Below are positions 1 to 8,480 of a stretch of 64,000 bases of DNA, piece after piece (the stretch's first letter is position 1; each line of letters starts with the position of its first letter). Under the pieces are notes generated by a model that did not search any database, was not told the origin of the DNA, and was given only the letters and a program-made list of their open reading frames with translations. Location: contig JBNMHO010000001.1 of the NCBI GenBank assembly GCA_050872785.1, forward strand, positions 1-64,000, in the 5' to 3' direction. This DNA is from UBA7862 sp050872785. GTDB lineage: Bacteria; Bacillota; Clostridia; Christensenellales; UBA1242. The position numbers and the translations under genes were made by a program.

Positions 1-853
<853 letters not shown>

Positions 854-1038
854 AAATGGTATAATAAATCTTTCGATGTATTATCAAAATTTAAAATTCA
901 AACTCACTCAAAACAAATCATTGACTATTCGTTTAAGTTTTGCTTGATTAAAATCCAAGTTAAAATTAACAAGAATTTTGTATAAACCTAACTATTAAAT
1001 TGTTATGGAACATGTCGCTCTTTCGTAACGACAATGCA

Positions 1039-1067
1039 AGAATACCATAATAGAAATCTGCTGTCAA
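1039..1067 (-). promoter_or_regulatory. rRNA operon promoter (SigA type)
   Basis: On the minus strand TTGACA (1062-1067) is followed by a 17-bp spacer and TATTCT (1039-1044), which is a near-consensus vegetative promoter. A/T tracts directly upstream (1068-1110) look like an UP element. Transcription would start near 1032 and give a 16S leader of about 180 nt. This is the only strong promoter seen for the rRNA operon here. Confidence 0.85.
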
Positions 1068-1152
1068 CAACTTTTTTTAAAAATTTCGGCATTTTTTTCG
1101 CTTTTTTTGAAAATTCTCGAACACCTTGCCTCGTGTTTCCACTTTTCTTTCC

Positions 1153-1731
1153 CTAAATTCGCCCGCAGAAACTGTCCAAATAATTAAGCATCATCTCATG
1201 AATGTCGCATAAACACTGCACTTTAGCGATTTCTTTGTTTTTTGCGAAGAATTTTTCAATTTCTATAAACTTTTGCACAAAAATTTTGTTATTTCCCCAA
1301 AAATTTTGTCCATTATGCCTTTTTTCAAGCAACAAATCATTGTCAAGAGCCGTTTTATGTATCATTTCCAAAAGTTTTTCACCCATGTTATTAGTGGATA
1401 AAAATCTCACATTGCCGCAAGTTCGCCCCTCGCAAAGTTTAACAAGCGACACAATCTGCCCCAGCACTTCCGCCACCATTTTATTCCCTACTATTTCTAC
1501 ATAACTTTCGTTTCGCAAATTGTCAACACTTCTATTGCCTATTTCATTATTAAAATTACGTAGAACAGAGCCTTTCCCACACGCACATTCATTTTGTGTT
1601 ATGGAACTTTCTTTCACATCTCTCTGTCCCGCCCTATCAAAAACTTTTTCCAGAACATTTGCTTGCCTATATTTTGCATTATATTCCCTAGCCATTTGCT
1701 CAAATCGCTCACTATTCAAAAAATCTTCCAT
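1153..1731 (-). CDS. Hypothetical protein (192 aa)
   Basis: I do not recognise a family. The start is placed at the ATG at 1731 because AGGGGGCGG lies just upstream; the frame is open for 12 more codons to an ATG at 1767. The product is soluble and mixed alpha/beta-like, with no signal peptide or membrane segment. Cysteines cluster in two places (NECACGKG in the first third, CEGRTCGN in the middle), which could bind a metal, but the spacing matches no motif I know. It lies between the rRNA promoter and a divergent PHP gene. It is probably a real gene because it fills the gap on the dominant coding strand and has a good ribosome site. Confidence 0.6.
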   Translation of the reverse strand: MEDFLNSERFEQMAREYNAKYRQANVLEKVFDRAGQRDVKESSITQNECACGKGSVLRNFNNEIGNRSVDNLRNESYVEIVGNKMVAEVLGQIVSLVKLCEGRTCGNVRFLSTNNMGEKLLEMIHKTALDNDLLLEKRHNGQNFWGNNKIFVQKFIEIEKFFAKNKEIAKVQCLCDIHEMMLNYLDSFCGRI

Positions 1732-1801
1732 TCCGCCCCCTATTTCCATTTTACATATGCAACACATGCGTGTTTTGTGAATAAGGTGATGTTACATATG
1801 T

Positions 1802-1830
1802 TTGTAATTATATATTTAATATAATATAAT
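1802..1830 (+). promoter_or_regulatory. Promoter of PHP gene
   Basis: TTGTAA (1802-1807), a 17-bp spacer and a perfect TATAAT (1825-1830) lie upstream of the PHP gene. The leader would be about 40 nt and contains the ribosome site GTAGGAG. The -35 box is only a partial match. Confidence 0.55.
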
Positions 1831-1874
1831 TGACATATATCATAAAATGTGCCAACATAAAGGTAGGAGAAACT

Positions 1875-2723
1875 ATGATTGACTTACATCAACATTCCAC
1901 ATTTTCGGACGGAACTGATGATATTGTGACACTTGTGAAAAAAAACAAGGCTTGTGGCATAAAATATATGTCCGTCACCGACCACGACAACATTCAGTCC
2001 GCAAAGACGCTTTTAAGTGGCAAAACAACATTTGGCATAAAATATGTGACGGGAATTGAATTTTCCACCGAGTTTGAGGGCGAGTCCATTCACCTTTTGG
2101 CATATGGCTACAGAAAAAACGGCAAAGTTATAAACTCCCTTGTAAGAAAGTCAAAGGAACTTCGCTTAAGACGAATAAAGGACAGAATTGACATTTTGAA
2201 AAATGAATTTGATATTGTCCTTTCAAAAGAAGAACTTGAAATTATCGAGCAGAGCGACAACCCAAACAAGCCACTTTTGGCAAATATTCTCATTTCTCGT
2301 GGGCTGGGCGAAAACATAACGGAAGTTATCAAGAAATATCTCTATCACAAAATGCCCGAAAACAAACTTAACACAGAATATGTTATAAAAGAACTTGCAA
2401 AAGCAAACATACTATCAGTTTACGCTCACCCACTTGGCGGAGTTGGTGAAAAACGAGTGGAAAAAAACACATTTGAAAGACGAGCAAACGTTTTTTTGCA
2501 ATGTGGGCTAAGTGGAATTGAATGTTATTATTCCCTTTACAACAAAGAAGAACAAAACTATCTGATAAACTACGCAACAACACACAATCTCTTGATCTCT
2601 GGCGGAAGTGACTATCATGGAAAGAACAAAACTGTTCAAATAGGTGAACTTTCAAATTACAACTATTCACCCACAAAAGAAAACCTAACAATAGCAAAAA
2701 GGCTTAAATTCAAATCAATTTAA
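1875..2723 (+). CDS. PHP-domain phosphoesterase (TrpH/YciV-like)
   Basis: This is a PHP-superfamily metal-dependent phosphoesterase of 282 aa. The metal-binding signatures are in order: HQH at residues 5-7 with SDGTD following, TDHD at 35-38, a GIEFS motif near 62, YAHPLGG in the last third and GGSDYHG near the C-terminus. Relatives of the TrpH/YciV type act on nucleoside 3',5'-bisphosphates or as 5'-3' exonucleases on short RNA; the exact substrate is inferred, not shown. The ATG at 1875 is chosen because GTAGGAG sits 6 bases upstream and the family normally begins directly with the HxH strand; the frame is open to 1830. It is a monocistronic plus-strand gene in a minus-strand region, ending inside its own terminator. 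Confidence 0.85.
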   Translation: MIDLHQHSTFSDGTDDIVTLVKKNKACGIKYMSVTDHDNIQSAKTLLSGKTTFGIKYVTGIEFSTEFEGESIHLLAYGYRKNGKVINSLVRKSKELRLRRIKDRIDILKNEFDIVLSKEELEIIEQSDNPNKPLLANILISRGLGENITEVIKKYLYHKMPENKLNTEYVIKELAKANILSVYAHPLGGVGEKRVEKNTFERRANVFLQCGLSGIECYYSLYNKEEQNYLINYATTHNLLISGGSDYHGKNKTVQIGELSNYNYSPTKENLTIAKRLKFKSI

Positions 2724-2732
2724 GCCTTTTTT
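2701..2732. terminator. Bidirectional terminator between PHP gene and ybaB
   Basis: A perfect 10-bp stem (GGCTTAAATT / AATTTAAGCC) with a 6-nt loop is flanked by T6 on the plus strand and, read on the minus strand, by T5. It overlaps the PHP stop codon (2721-2723) and would also end the ybaB operon. Confidence 0.85.
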
Positions 2733-2748
2733 ATATTTTGCGATAAAT

Positions 2749-3069
2749 CTACAACCCAAATCCGCCGAGGGCGTCTTTTGATAGGTCGTCTGCTTTAGAT
2801 TGTGCGTCTTTAATTGCTCCCAAGACTAGGTCTTCAAGCATTTCCACATCGTCTGGGTCAACCACTTGTGGGTCAATCTTTATGCCAGTAATGTCTTTTT
2901 TGCCAGTGATTGTAACTTCCACCATTCCGCCACCAGAAACACCCGTAAGCACTGTTTCAGCCAATTCTTCTTGCTTTTTCTCCATTTCGGCTTGCATTCT
3001 TTGGGCTTGCTTTATCATGTTTTGCATATTCATGCCGCCGCCAAAGCCGCCAAATTTATTATATCCCAT
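2749..3069 (-). CDS. ybaB: YbaB/EbfC family nucleoid-associated protein
   Basis: This is a small DNA-binding protein of 106 aa that forms a dimeric tweezers-like fold and coats the nucleoid. Typical features are a Gly-rich N-terminus (FGGFGGGMNMQNM), a long helix (IKQAQRMQAEMEKKQEEL) and a core with TVLTGVSGGGMVEVTITGK followed by LVLGAIKDA. AAGGAG lies 6 bases before the ATG. It is the last gene of the mrnC-rlmB-sigH-dnaX operon; the dnaX-ybaB pairing is conserved in bacteria. The usual next gene, recR, is absent: a terminator follows instead. Confidence 0.93.
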   Translation of the reverse strand: MGYNKFGGFGGGMNMQNMIKQAQRMQAEMEKKQEELAETVLTGVSGGGMVEVTITGKKDITGIKIDPQVVDPDDVEMLEDLVLGAIKDAQSKADDLSKDALGGFGL

Positions 3070-3095
3070 TTTAAACTCCTTAAATTAGTATATTT

Positions 3096-3665
3096 TCAGT
3101 TTGCCCCAAAAGTGTTGAAATTGCTCTCTAGGTCGTCACCGAAAAGTGCTTTTAGTCTGTTATAACTGTCAAGAACTTTGTTTTCTTTAAGTTTTAACAC
3201 AAAGTTCAGTTTTATTTTATCATTTATTTTGGATAGTTCCAACGAAATTTTAGCAAAATTCTCTGAATTTGTAAGAATTTTATACAAATATTCCTCGTGA
3301 ACCTCGACAATCAGGTCATCTTCCACAAGTTTTAGGCGCCTAAGTTCACCACATGCGGTGTGAAGTGTTATTAAGTTTTGCTCACGAAGTCTGATAACAA
3401 CAAGCCCCCAAAGTTTGTATGGGTTTCGCATTTCTTCTGGCGATATGGTTGCAATGACTTTTGGAGTTGCCGTTCTGTCCGTTTCGTGAATTTCGCTTAA
3501 GTCAGGCAGTGGCAAGTCGTCTGGCGGAATGAAATAGTCCTCATACTCGTCATATTCCCCACTTGTAGAAGTTTTTTCGGAAGTTGTAGCGTTTTTGTCC
3601 ACAACATTTACATTTTGTTTAAGTTTTCCACCATTTGGAGCAAGATTTTTCAAAAATTCGGACAA
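3096..3665 (-). CDS. dnaX: DnaX tau-specific C-terminal region (reached by -1 shift)
   Basis: This frame encodes the tau-type C-terminal part of DnaX: an acidic linker (DEYEDYFIPPDDLPLPD) then a domain starting near residue 80 (NPYKLWGLVVIRLREQ, ending near LKALFGDD). In tau this part contacts the polymerase alpha subunit and the helicase. The listed start is a TTG without a ribosome site, so separate translation is unlikely. The frame is open upstream and is exactly -1 relative to dnaX at an A9 run (3693-3701), with no stop between the run and 3665. Joining at the run gives a protein of about 565 aa, normal for a full-length Bacillota DnaX. A homopolymer sequencing error would look the same. 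Confidence 0.8.
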   Translation of the reverse strand: MSEFLKNLAPNGGKLKQNVNVVDKNATTSEKTSTSGEYDEYEDYFIPPDDLPLPDLSEIHETDRTATPKVIATISPEEMRNPYKLWGLVVIRLREQNLITLHTACGELRRLKLVEDDLIVEVHEEYLYKILTNSENFAKISLELSKINDKIKLNFVLKLKENKVLDSYNRLKALFGDDLESNFNTFGAN

Positions 3666-3671
3666 ATTCTT

Positions 3672-3701
3672 AACTAAATCTTCATTTATTAGTTTTTTTT
3701 T
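3672..3701 (-). other. dnaX slippage / frameshift site (A9 run plus weak hairpin)
   Basis: On the coding strand dnaX reads GTA AAA AAA AAC TAA, a run of nine A residues (3693-3701) right before the zero-frame stop. A -1 shift on the run enters the tau-type frame. A weak 6-bp stem (AACTAA with TTAGTT, 11-nt loop) follows at once at 3672-3694. No upstream Shine-Dalgarno-like stimulator is visible. An A9 tract is what Thermus thermophilus dnaX uses for transcriptional slippage, so that mode is the more likely one here. Confidence 0.7.
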
Positions 3702-4789
3702 ACATTATCTATGCTTGCACATTCAAGAGAAGTCAGTTCAATAAGCGTTCGTGGCGAGATTGCATATTTCAGTTCACTTTCCACACTGCTAAACTTTTGC
3801 ATGAAGGACAAAAGCGTTGTTGCGTCTGCCTTTTCAGAAAGAGTTTTCAGTTTGTCAAAAATGTCTTGTGGCACTGCCAATATATCTTTTGCATTTTTGC
3901 AACTTTTAATAACAATTAAGTTTTTAAACAGCACCGTCATCTCTTTGCCAAAAGAGGTCAAGTTTTTGCCGGACTGGCAGACATTGTTTATTGTAGTTAG
4001 CACTTGTCCTAAGTCTTTGTCCAAAATTGCATTTGCAAGGGCTATTGTGGTGTCAAAATCGCTCGTTCCAAGAATTTGCAAGGTCTTGTCGATAGTTATG
4101 TTATCCCCGCCAAAAGCGACCACGCAATCTGCAACAGAAAGCGTATCCCGCACACTTCCCTCGCCCGCTATTGCAATGGCTTCAACGGATTTGTCATCAG
4201 ATTTTATGTTACACTTATCAAATACATATCTCACTTGCTTTTCTAAGTCTTCCTTCCCCACAAGGCGAAAGTCAAAACGCATACATCTTGAAAGAATTGT
4301 TGAAGGCAATTTGTAGGCTTCTGTGGTGGCAAGAATAAACACCGCATGAGTTGGTGGCTCTTCAAGGGTTTTTAAAAGTGCATTAAAAGCGCTGTCAGTT
4401 AGCATATGCACTTCGTCAATTATATAAACCTTATATTTTCCATGCACAGGTGGATATTTAACCTTTTCCCTCAAGGCTCTAATTTCATCAACGCCATTGT
4501 TTGACGCTGCGTCAATTTCAAGCACATCAACATTGCTTGGTTCGTCAAGGGCAAGACAAGTTCTACATTTGCCACAAGGGGAGCCATTTTGTGGGTTTTC
4601 GCAATTTATTGCCTTGGCAAAAATCTTTGCACAAGAAGTTTTGCCCGTCCCACGAGTGCCGGTGAAAAGATAAGCATGCCCAATTTTGCCCGACTCCACT
4701 TGGTTTTTAAGTGCGGACACAATGTGAGGTTGTCCAATCACTTGGTCAAAAGTCTTTGGTCTAAATTCTCTATAGAAAGACAAATGCAT
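3689..4789 (-). CDS. dnaX: DNA polymerase III gamma subunit (short DnaX product)
   Basis: This is the clamp-loader ATPase that loads the beta sliding clamp. Visible features are Walker A GTRGTGKT at residues 44-51, a zinc-binding set Cys63/Cys72/Cys75/Cys78, Walker B VYIIDEVHML near 120-130, the sensor motif ILATTEAYKLPSTILSRC, and the helical domain III up to about residue 360. The frame stops at 366 aa, a gamma-like length, just after an A9 run; the tau-specific part continues in the -1 frame. The start ATG shares its A with the TGA stop of the sigma-factor gene, so the two are translationally coupled. Neighbours on both sides (sigma factor, ybaB) are co-directional. Confidence 0.95.
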   Translation of the reverse strand: MHLSFYREFRPKTFDQVIGQPHIVSALKNQVESGKIGHAYLFTGTRGTGKTSCAKIFAKAINCENPQNGSPCGKCRTCLALDEPSNVDVLEIDAASNNGVDEIRALREKVKYPPVHGKYKVYIIDEVHMLTDSAFNALLKTLEEPPTHAVFILATTEAYKLPSTILSRCMRFDFRLVGKEDLEKQVRYVFDKCNIKSDDKSVEAIAIAGEGSVRDTLSVADCVVAFGGDNITIDKTLQILGTSDFDTTIALANAILDKDLGQVLTTINNVCQSGKNLTSFGKEMTVLFKNLIVIKSCKNAKDILAVPQDIFDKLKTLSEKADATTLLSFMQKFSSVESELKYAISPRTLIELTSLECASIDNVKKN

Positions 4790-5424
4790 CAGTCCGCTCC
4801 TTTTAAATCTCTTAACTTTATTTTAATCCTTTGCAAAGCATTGTCAATACTTTTTGGCTGTTTGTTCATAATTTTTGAAATTTCTTGATAGTTATGCCCA
4901 GATATGTAACTTCCAAGGACACGTTTTTCAAGTGGGCTTAAAAGTTTGTCAATAACTCGCCCAGTTTCTTGAAGGTTCTCCCTAAAAAGCACTGTTTCTT
5001 CTGGTGAAAGTTCGTGGGCTTCAATGTAAAACCCGTTTTCTTCGTTTGAGTCATCAATGTCGTCATTTTCGCACAAAAGCACCTTGCCTTGATTGTTTAT
5101 GGAAAGATACGCTTGCATTGGAATGTTTTTTTGCCTTGAATCATGTGTCAGGGCTTGTTGAATTTGACGAGTTATGCACAATGTGGCAAAAGTTTTGAAT
5201 GTAGTGTTTGAGTGTTCGTCAAAGTTTCTATAAGCCTTAAAAAGTCCAATCATTCCCTCTTGCAAAAGGTCACTTGGCTCGGCATTTGCAAGAAAATATT
5301 TGCGTGAAACACGAGTGACAAGTGGTTTGTAGCGTGACATAAGTTCATTCAAAGCAACTTCGTCACCGCCTCTTGCCTTTTGCAAAAGTTCTATGTCGTC
5401 AAGGTTAAAATTCTTTTCTTCCAT
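4789..5424 (-). CDS. sigH: RNA polymerase sigma factor, SigH-like
   Basis: This is a sigma-70 family protein of 211 aa resembling Bacillus SigH (Spo0H), which drives early stationary-phase and sporulation genes. Region 2 is clear: ALNELMSRYKPLVTRVSRKY, DLLQEGMIGLFKAYRNFD and TFKTFATLCITRQIQQAL. Region 4 is at the C-terminus (LSPLEKRVLGSYISGHNYQE then KSIDNALQRIKIKLRDL). Its position just after rlmB and mrnC matches the sigH neighbourhood of Bacillota, but yacP is missing between rlmB and sigH, and dnaX follows instead of rpmG-secE. The assignment to SigH rests on context and overall similarity. Confidence 0.88.
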   Translation of the reverse strand: MEEKNFNLDDIELLQKARGGDEVALNELMSRYKPLVTRVSRKYFLANAEPSDLLQEGMIGLFKAYRNFDEHSNTTFKTFATLCITRQIQQALTHDSRQKNIPMQAYLSINNQGKVLLCENDDIDDSNEENGFYIEAHELSPEETVLFRENLQETGRVIDKLLSPLEKRVLGSYISGHNYQEISKIMNKQPKSIDNALQRIKIKLRDLKGAD

Positions 5425-5471
5425 TTTCTTCCGTTTACATTATATCAAACATATTGCACATTTGCAACAAT

Positions 5472-6188
5472 TTACTTTGCTTGTCTTTGTCTGACAATTT
5501 CATACACCATGGCACTGGTGGCTGTGGAAACGTTAAGCGAATTCACCTTGCCAAACATTGGAAGTGACAATGTCCCGTCACAAAGTTTGCGAGTAAGCGC
5601 CCCTACGCCAAAGCCTTCACTGCCCATAACTATAGCGATGTCACCAGTTAAATTTGTCTTGTAAATATCTTCCCCGTCAGCTTCGGCACAATACACCCAA
5701 ACGCCCTTTTCTTGCAACTTCTTTATTTGGTCGTTAATGTTATTCACCTTGGCAATTTTCATGTGGTTTATCGCCCCGCAACTGGTCTTAAACACAGTTT
5801 CATTCACCGCACAACTTCTTCTTGATTCAATAATAATTCCGTCAACGCCCGCACACTCGCACACACGAATAATGCTTCCAAAATTGTGTGGGTCTTGCAC
5901 CCCGTCAAGAATGACAATAAAACTGCCTTTTTCGTCCTTGCTACTTAAAATTTCATCCACATCGCAATAGCAAAAATCTGTTATCTCAGCCACCACCCCT
6001 TGATGATGTTCCGACAACTTATCAAGCGACTTTCTTTGCACAAAATCAAACCTTGTGTGAGATTTTTTGCACAACTCCACAATCTTTTTTGAAAAATCGT
6101 CCATTTTACTGCTGTCAAGCATAACCTTATTTATTGTCTTGCCCGCAACCAATGCTTCATACACGCTGTTTTTGCCACTTATAATCAT
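5472..6188 (-). CDS. rlmB: 23S rRNA (guanosine-2251-2'-O)-methyltransferase RlmB / TrmH family
   Basis: This is a SPOUT-class (TrmH family) 2'-O-ribose methyltransferase of 238 aa. The N-terminal substrate-binding domain ends with HHQGVVAEI (61-69). The SPOUT knot carries LDGVQDPHNFGSIIR with Asn102 and Arg108, then VMGSEGFGVG near 188 and SLNVSTATSAMVYE near 217, which bind S-adenosylmethionine. The gene overlaps mrnC by 4 bp (ATGA) and precedes sigH, as in many Bacillota. The target G2251 in the ribosomal P-loop is inferred from family placement. Confidence 0.92.
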   Translation of the reverse strand: MIISGKNSVYEALVAGKTINKVMLDSSKMDDFSKKIVELCKKSHTRFDFVQRKSLDKLSEHHQGVVAEITDFCYCDVDEILSSKDEKGSFIVILDGVQDPHNFGSIIRVCECAGVDGIIIESRRSCAVNETVFKTSCGAINHMKIAKVNNINDQIKKLQEKGVWVYCAEADGEDIYKTNLTGDIAIVMGSEGFGVGALTRKLCDGTLSLPMFGKVNSLNVSTATSAMVYEIVRQRQAK

Positions 6189-6667
6189 TTTCTTTTCCCC
6201 TTTTCATATTCCTCGAGTGTTTTATCAAACTCACTCAAAAACTGCTCAAAAACCCACTTTATACGCCCAAAATTGCCCGTCAAATAGTGATAGCCGAGTA
6301 TTGCTTCAAACCCCGTTGCGTATTTGTAGTCAGCAAGTGTTGAATTTTTGGACACAGTCGCCATTTTGGTATTTCTCGCCCGCTTAAAAACACCCAATTC
6401 CTCATCAGTCAGTTCTGCCATAATCTGCTCCACAGCCTTTGCTTGAAAACTTGCTTTAACAAACTTTGTGCATAGTCTGTGAAGATTGTTATTTTTAAAA
6501 GTAGTCTTTTGGCAAAAATAATCTCGCACAAGCAGTGTCCACACGCTATCCCCCAAAAACGCAAGACTAAGCGAACTTTCTTCCCTTGCATGAGCAACCT
6601 TTTCCGCTTCAAAACCCATATTAAGCCCAACAAGACTCCCTACACAATCTATCTCTTTCTTTTCCAT
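6185..6667 (-). CDS. mrnC: Mini-ribonuclease III (23S rRNA maturation)
   Basis: This is the RNase III domain without a dsRNA-binding domain (160 aa), which trims both ends of 23S precursor in Bacillota. The signature LAFLGDSVWTLLVRDYF has the catalytic Asp at about residue 40; the second half has KRARNTKMA and ATGFEAILGYHYLTG with the catalytic Glu. The ATG at 6667 has no ribosome site, but a TATAAT ends six bases before it, so the mRNA is probably leaderless. An alternative ATG at residue 17 would give a length closer to the family norm. It is the first gene of the mrnC-rlmB-sigH-dnaX-ybaB operon. Confidence 0.9.
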   Translation of the reverse strand: MEKKEIDCVGSLVGLNMGFEAEKVAHAREESSLSLAFLGDSVWTLLVRDYFCQKTTFKNNNLHRLCTKFVKASFQAKAVEQIMAELTDEELGVFKRARNTKMATVSKNSTLADYKYATGFEAILGYHYLTGNFGRIKWVFEQFLSEFDKTLEEYEKGKRK

Positions 6668-6673
6668 GCCCGC

Positions 6674-6702
6674 ATTATATCACATTCTTTCTAAATTGAA
6701 AA
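6674..6702 (-). promoter_or_regulatory. mrnC operon promoter, extended -10, leaderless geometry
   Basis: The minus strand has TGATATAAT (extended -10; TATAAT at 6674-6679) followed by six bases (GCGGGC) and the mrnC ATG at 6667. The -35 region is poor (TTTTCA/TTTCAA), which fits an extended -10 promoter. Transcription should start at or next to the A of the ATG. Confidence 0.65.
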
Positions 6703-6745
6703 GAAGAATTTGCCCTACATTAAACTGCCTCGCACAGCCAACAAT

Positions 6746-6840
6746 GCAACGAATGTTGCTATCATTATCCCGCTAGGGGATATGTCATGCCACAACGTGG
6801 CTATCATGCAACGCAGTTGCTATCATGTTCGCTTGCGAAC
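6746..6840. repeat. Array of five short hairpins with TATCAT spacers
   Basis: Five perfect inverted repeats follow one another with a period of about 20 bp: GCAAC/GTTGC (6746-6759), ATCCC/GGGAT (6767-6781), GCCAC/GTGGC (6789-6801), GCAAC/GTTGC (6808-6820) and GTTCGC/GCGAAC (6827-6840). Spacers are TATCATT, ATGTCAT, TATCAT and TATCAT. Stem sequences differ while the spacer is kept, so the hairpins are conserved as structures. It is non-coding, between the mrnC promoter and the terminator of the SipL-like gene. I know no named family for it. Confidence 0.8.
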
Positions 6841-6846
6841 CACCAA

Positions 6847-6868
6847 AAAACTCCCTTTCGGGAGTTTT
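6847..6868. terminator. Terminator of SipL-like gene
   Basis: AACTCCC / GGGAGTT with a TTTC loop is flanked by A6 and T6, so it is a strong intrinsic terminator in either direction. The stop codon of the upstream minus-strand gene (6869-6871) lies at its edge. Confidence 0.88.
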
Positions 6869-8380
6869 TTATCTTTCTTGGTTGTATGCTACAATCTTTT
6901 GTCCGTCTGTCAGTGGCAGTGAAAGTTCACCGTTTTGTTCCACCAGTGTTGACATTGGCACATTCAGTTCTTTTGCCACATCCCACAAGGTTTGCCCTTC
7001 GTGAGCGAGGTAAATTTCAAGCGCCCAGTCTTTTTGTGGTTTTTCTTCTCCAAGAGTGATTGCTGTGGTCACTGCATTTGTGTGATTTGTGTTTTGGGCA
7101 AAGTTTATGCTTACTTCTGCCAGTATTTCAAGTTCGCCCCCACGTTTTGCTTTAACATTCACGTCCCCAATGCTTGCTGTGGCAAAGATATTGCCGTTTT
7201 CCACAATGTCAGATGAAGTATAAGAGATTGAATAAGGCACTTCCACGTCAAGAGAGTTAATGGAAATATTGTCGTCATCGTCAGCGGTTTCAAACACAAT
7301 GTTAATGTTTGCAATGCCCTCAAAAGTCACTTCGCCTTGTTTCGCCACTTGGTTTATTATTGTAATGTTATTTGGCGTTGTAGTCAAAATTTTGTCAATA
7401 GGTGGCACACCTTCTGGCACTGCAAAAGTGGTCAAAACATTTTCGTCAAATTGTCTTGTCGCTTCAAACTCTGTTTGTTCAAAACTTGTAGTCGTAAGTT
7501 GAACTTCACATTTTGTGCTGAAAGCGTCAACAACACAGTTTTGTGCTTGCTTGTTATACACCAAGCCCTCGATATACAGTGGAATTGACACTTCAAACAC
7601 ATTTCTATCTGCGTTTTCTTCCACATTGCCACAGCCAGCCACAACCCATGCTTCAACAAGTGATTCCCTTGTTATGTCGTTCCCTGCAATTTCTTCTTGA
7701 AATTGGTTTTGCTTGAACATGCTTCGAAGTTTGCCGTCTTCCGTTTGATAAACAACATTTGAATACACTTCGCCCGACACTGCAAAGTAGCCGTCTGACG
7801 GAATGACATTTTTGATTGTGGCATAGTTCCTGACGCACAGAACACGGCTTATTTTGCTATCTTTTTGCAAGTCAAAGAAAATGTTTGCCGTGGTGTCAAA
7901 CTTGCCCGCAAAGGACATATATGACGTTTCTTCTTCTTTTACAAACACTCCGTCTGGTGCCACTGCACAAGAAATGTCCCCATCATGACACACTGCAAAA
8001 AGTGAAATTCTAATTTTGCTTGTGTATCTTATATCATCCCCCACCGAGCCGTCAGTGGACAAGTCAACAAGCATTGCTCTGCCAAAAACTTCACAGCCGT
8101 CTTTTATGTTTTCGTTTTGATAACTGCTGGCAAAGTTTTCTTCCCTATTTATATTGACTATTTCCCCGTTTTCTTGTTGCACCAAAAAGTTATAGCAAAT
8201 CTTTCCTTCAACCTTTGCTTCACCCATAGAGGTTGAAATTTTTTCGATTCGTGGCTGAGATGTTGCTGTCAGCACTTTTGTAATTCTTTCACCTTCCCCC
8301 GAAAGTCCCACAATGTTTGTAATTTCAAGGTCACCCACTCTTTTGCTTGTTGCAATGTTAAGTTCGTTTGCGTTTTCCAA
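6869..8380 (-). CDS. DUF3794 and LysM protein, SipL-like spore coat morphogenetic factor
   Basis: This 503-aa protein has repeated DUF3794-type beta-rich segments (for example VEGKICYNFLVQ and VSGEVYSNVVYQTEDG) and ends in a LysM domain (HEGQTLWDVAKELNVPMSTL then NGELSLPLTDGQKIVAY). The same architecture occurs in Clostridioides difficile SipL, which binds SpoIVA and tethers the coat to the forespore; LysM mediates that contact. The function is inferred from architecture. The start is placed at the TTG at 8380 because GGAGGGT lies 6 bases upstream; an in-frame TTG at 8407 has no such site. No signal peptide is present, fitting a mother-cell cytosolic coat protein. Confidence 0.82.
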   Translation of the reverse strand: MENANELNIATSKRVGDLEITNIVGLSGEGERITKVLTATSQPRIEKISTSMGEAKVEGKICYNFLVQQENGEIVNINREENFASSYQNENIKDGCEVFGRAMLVDLSTDGSVGDDIRYTSKIRISLFAVCHDGDISCAVAPDGVFVKEEETSYMSFAGKFDTTANIFFDLQKDSKISRVLCVRNYATIKNVIPSDGYFAVSGEVYSNVVYQTEDGKLRSMFKQNQFQEEIAGNDITRESLVEAWVVAGCGNVEENADRNVFEVSIPLYIEGLVYNKQAQNCVVDAFSTKCEVQLTTTSFEQTEFEATRQFDENVLTTFAVPEGVPPIDKILTTTPNNITIINQVAKQGEVTFEGIANINIVFETADDDDNISINSLDVEVPYSISYTSSDIVENGNIFATASIGDVNVKAKRGGELEILAEVSINFAQNTNHTNAVTTAITLGEEKPQKDWALEIYLAHEGQTLWDVAKELNVPMSTLVEQNGELSLPLTDGQKIVAYNQER

Positions 8381-8480
8381 ATTTCTACCCTCCAATTTCG
8401 GCAACAAAAAAAGTTGTCTTGCTGATTGTTACATAAATACAAAACAACTTTCAAAATTATTCCAATTTGAAAAAACTTTT

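Noticed and set aside
3650..3670. TTG at 3665 as an independent start for the tau-type segment
   Set aside because: No ribosome site precedes it; the frame continues upstream to the A9 run, and the domain is known only as part of DnaX.
6746..6840. CRISPR array at the hairpin cluster
   Set aside because: The repeated element is a 6-7 base linker, stems differ, and no cas genes are present.
8380..8407. TTG at 8407 as the start of the SipL-like gene
   Set aside because: GGAGGGT lies 6 bases before the TTG at 8380 instead, and nothing precedes 8407.
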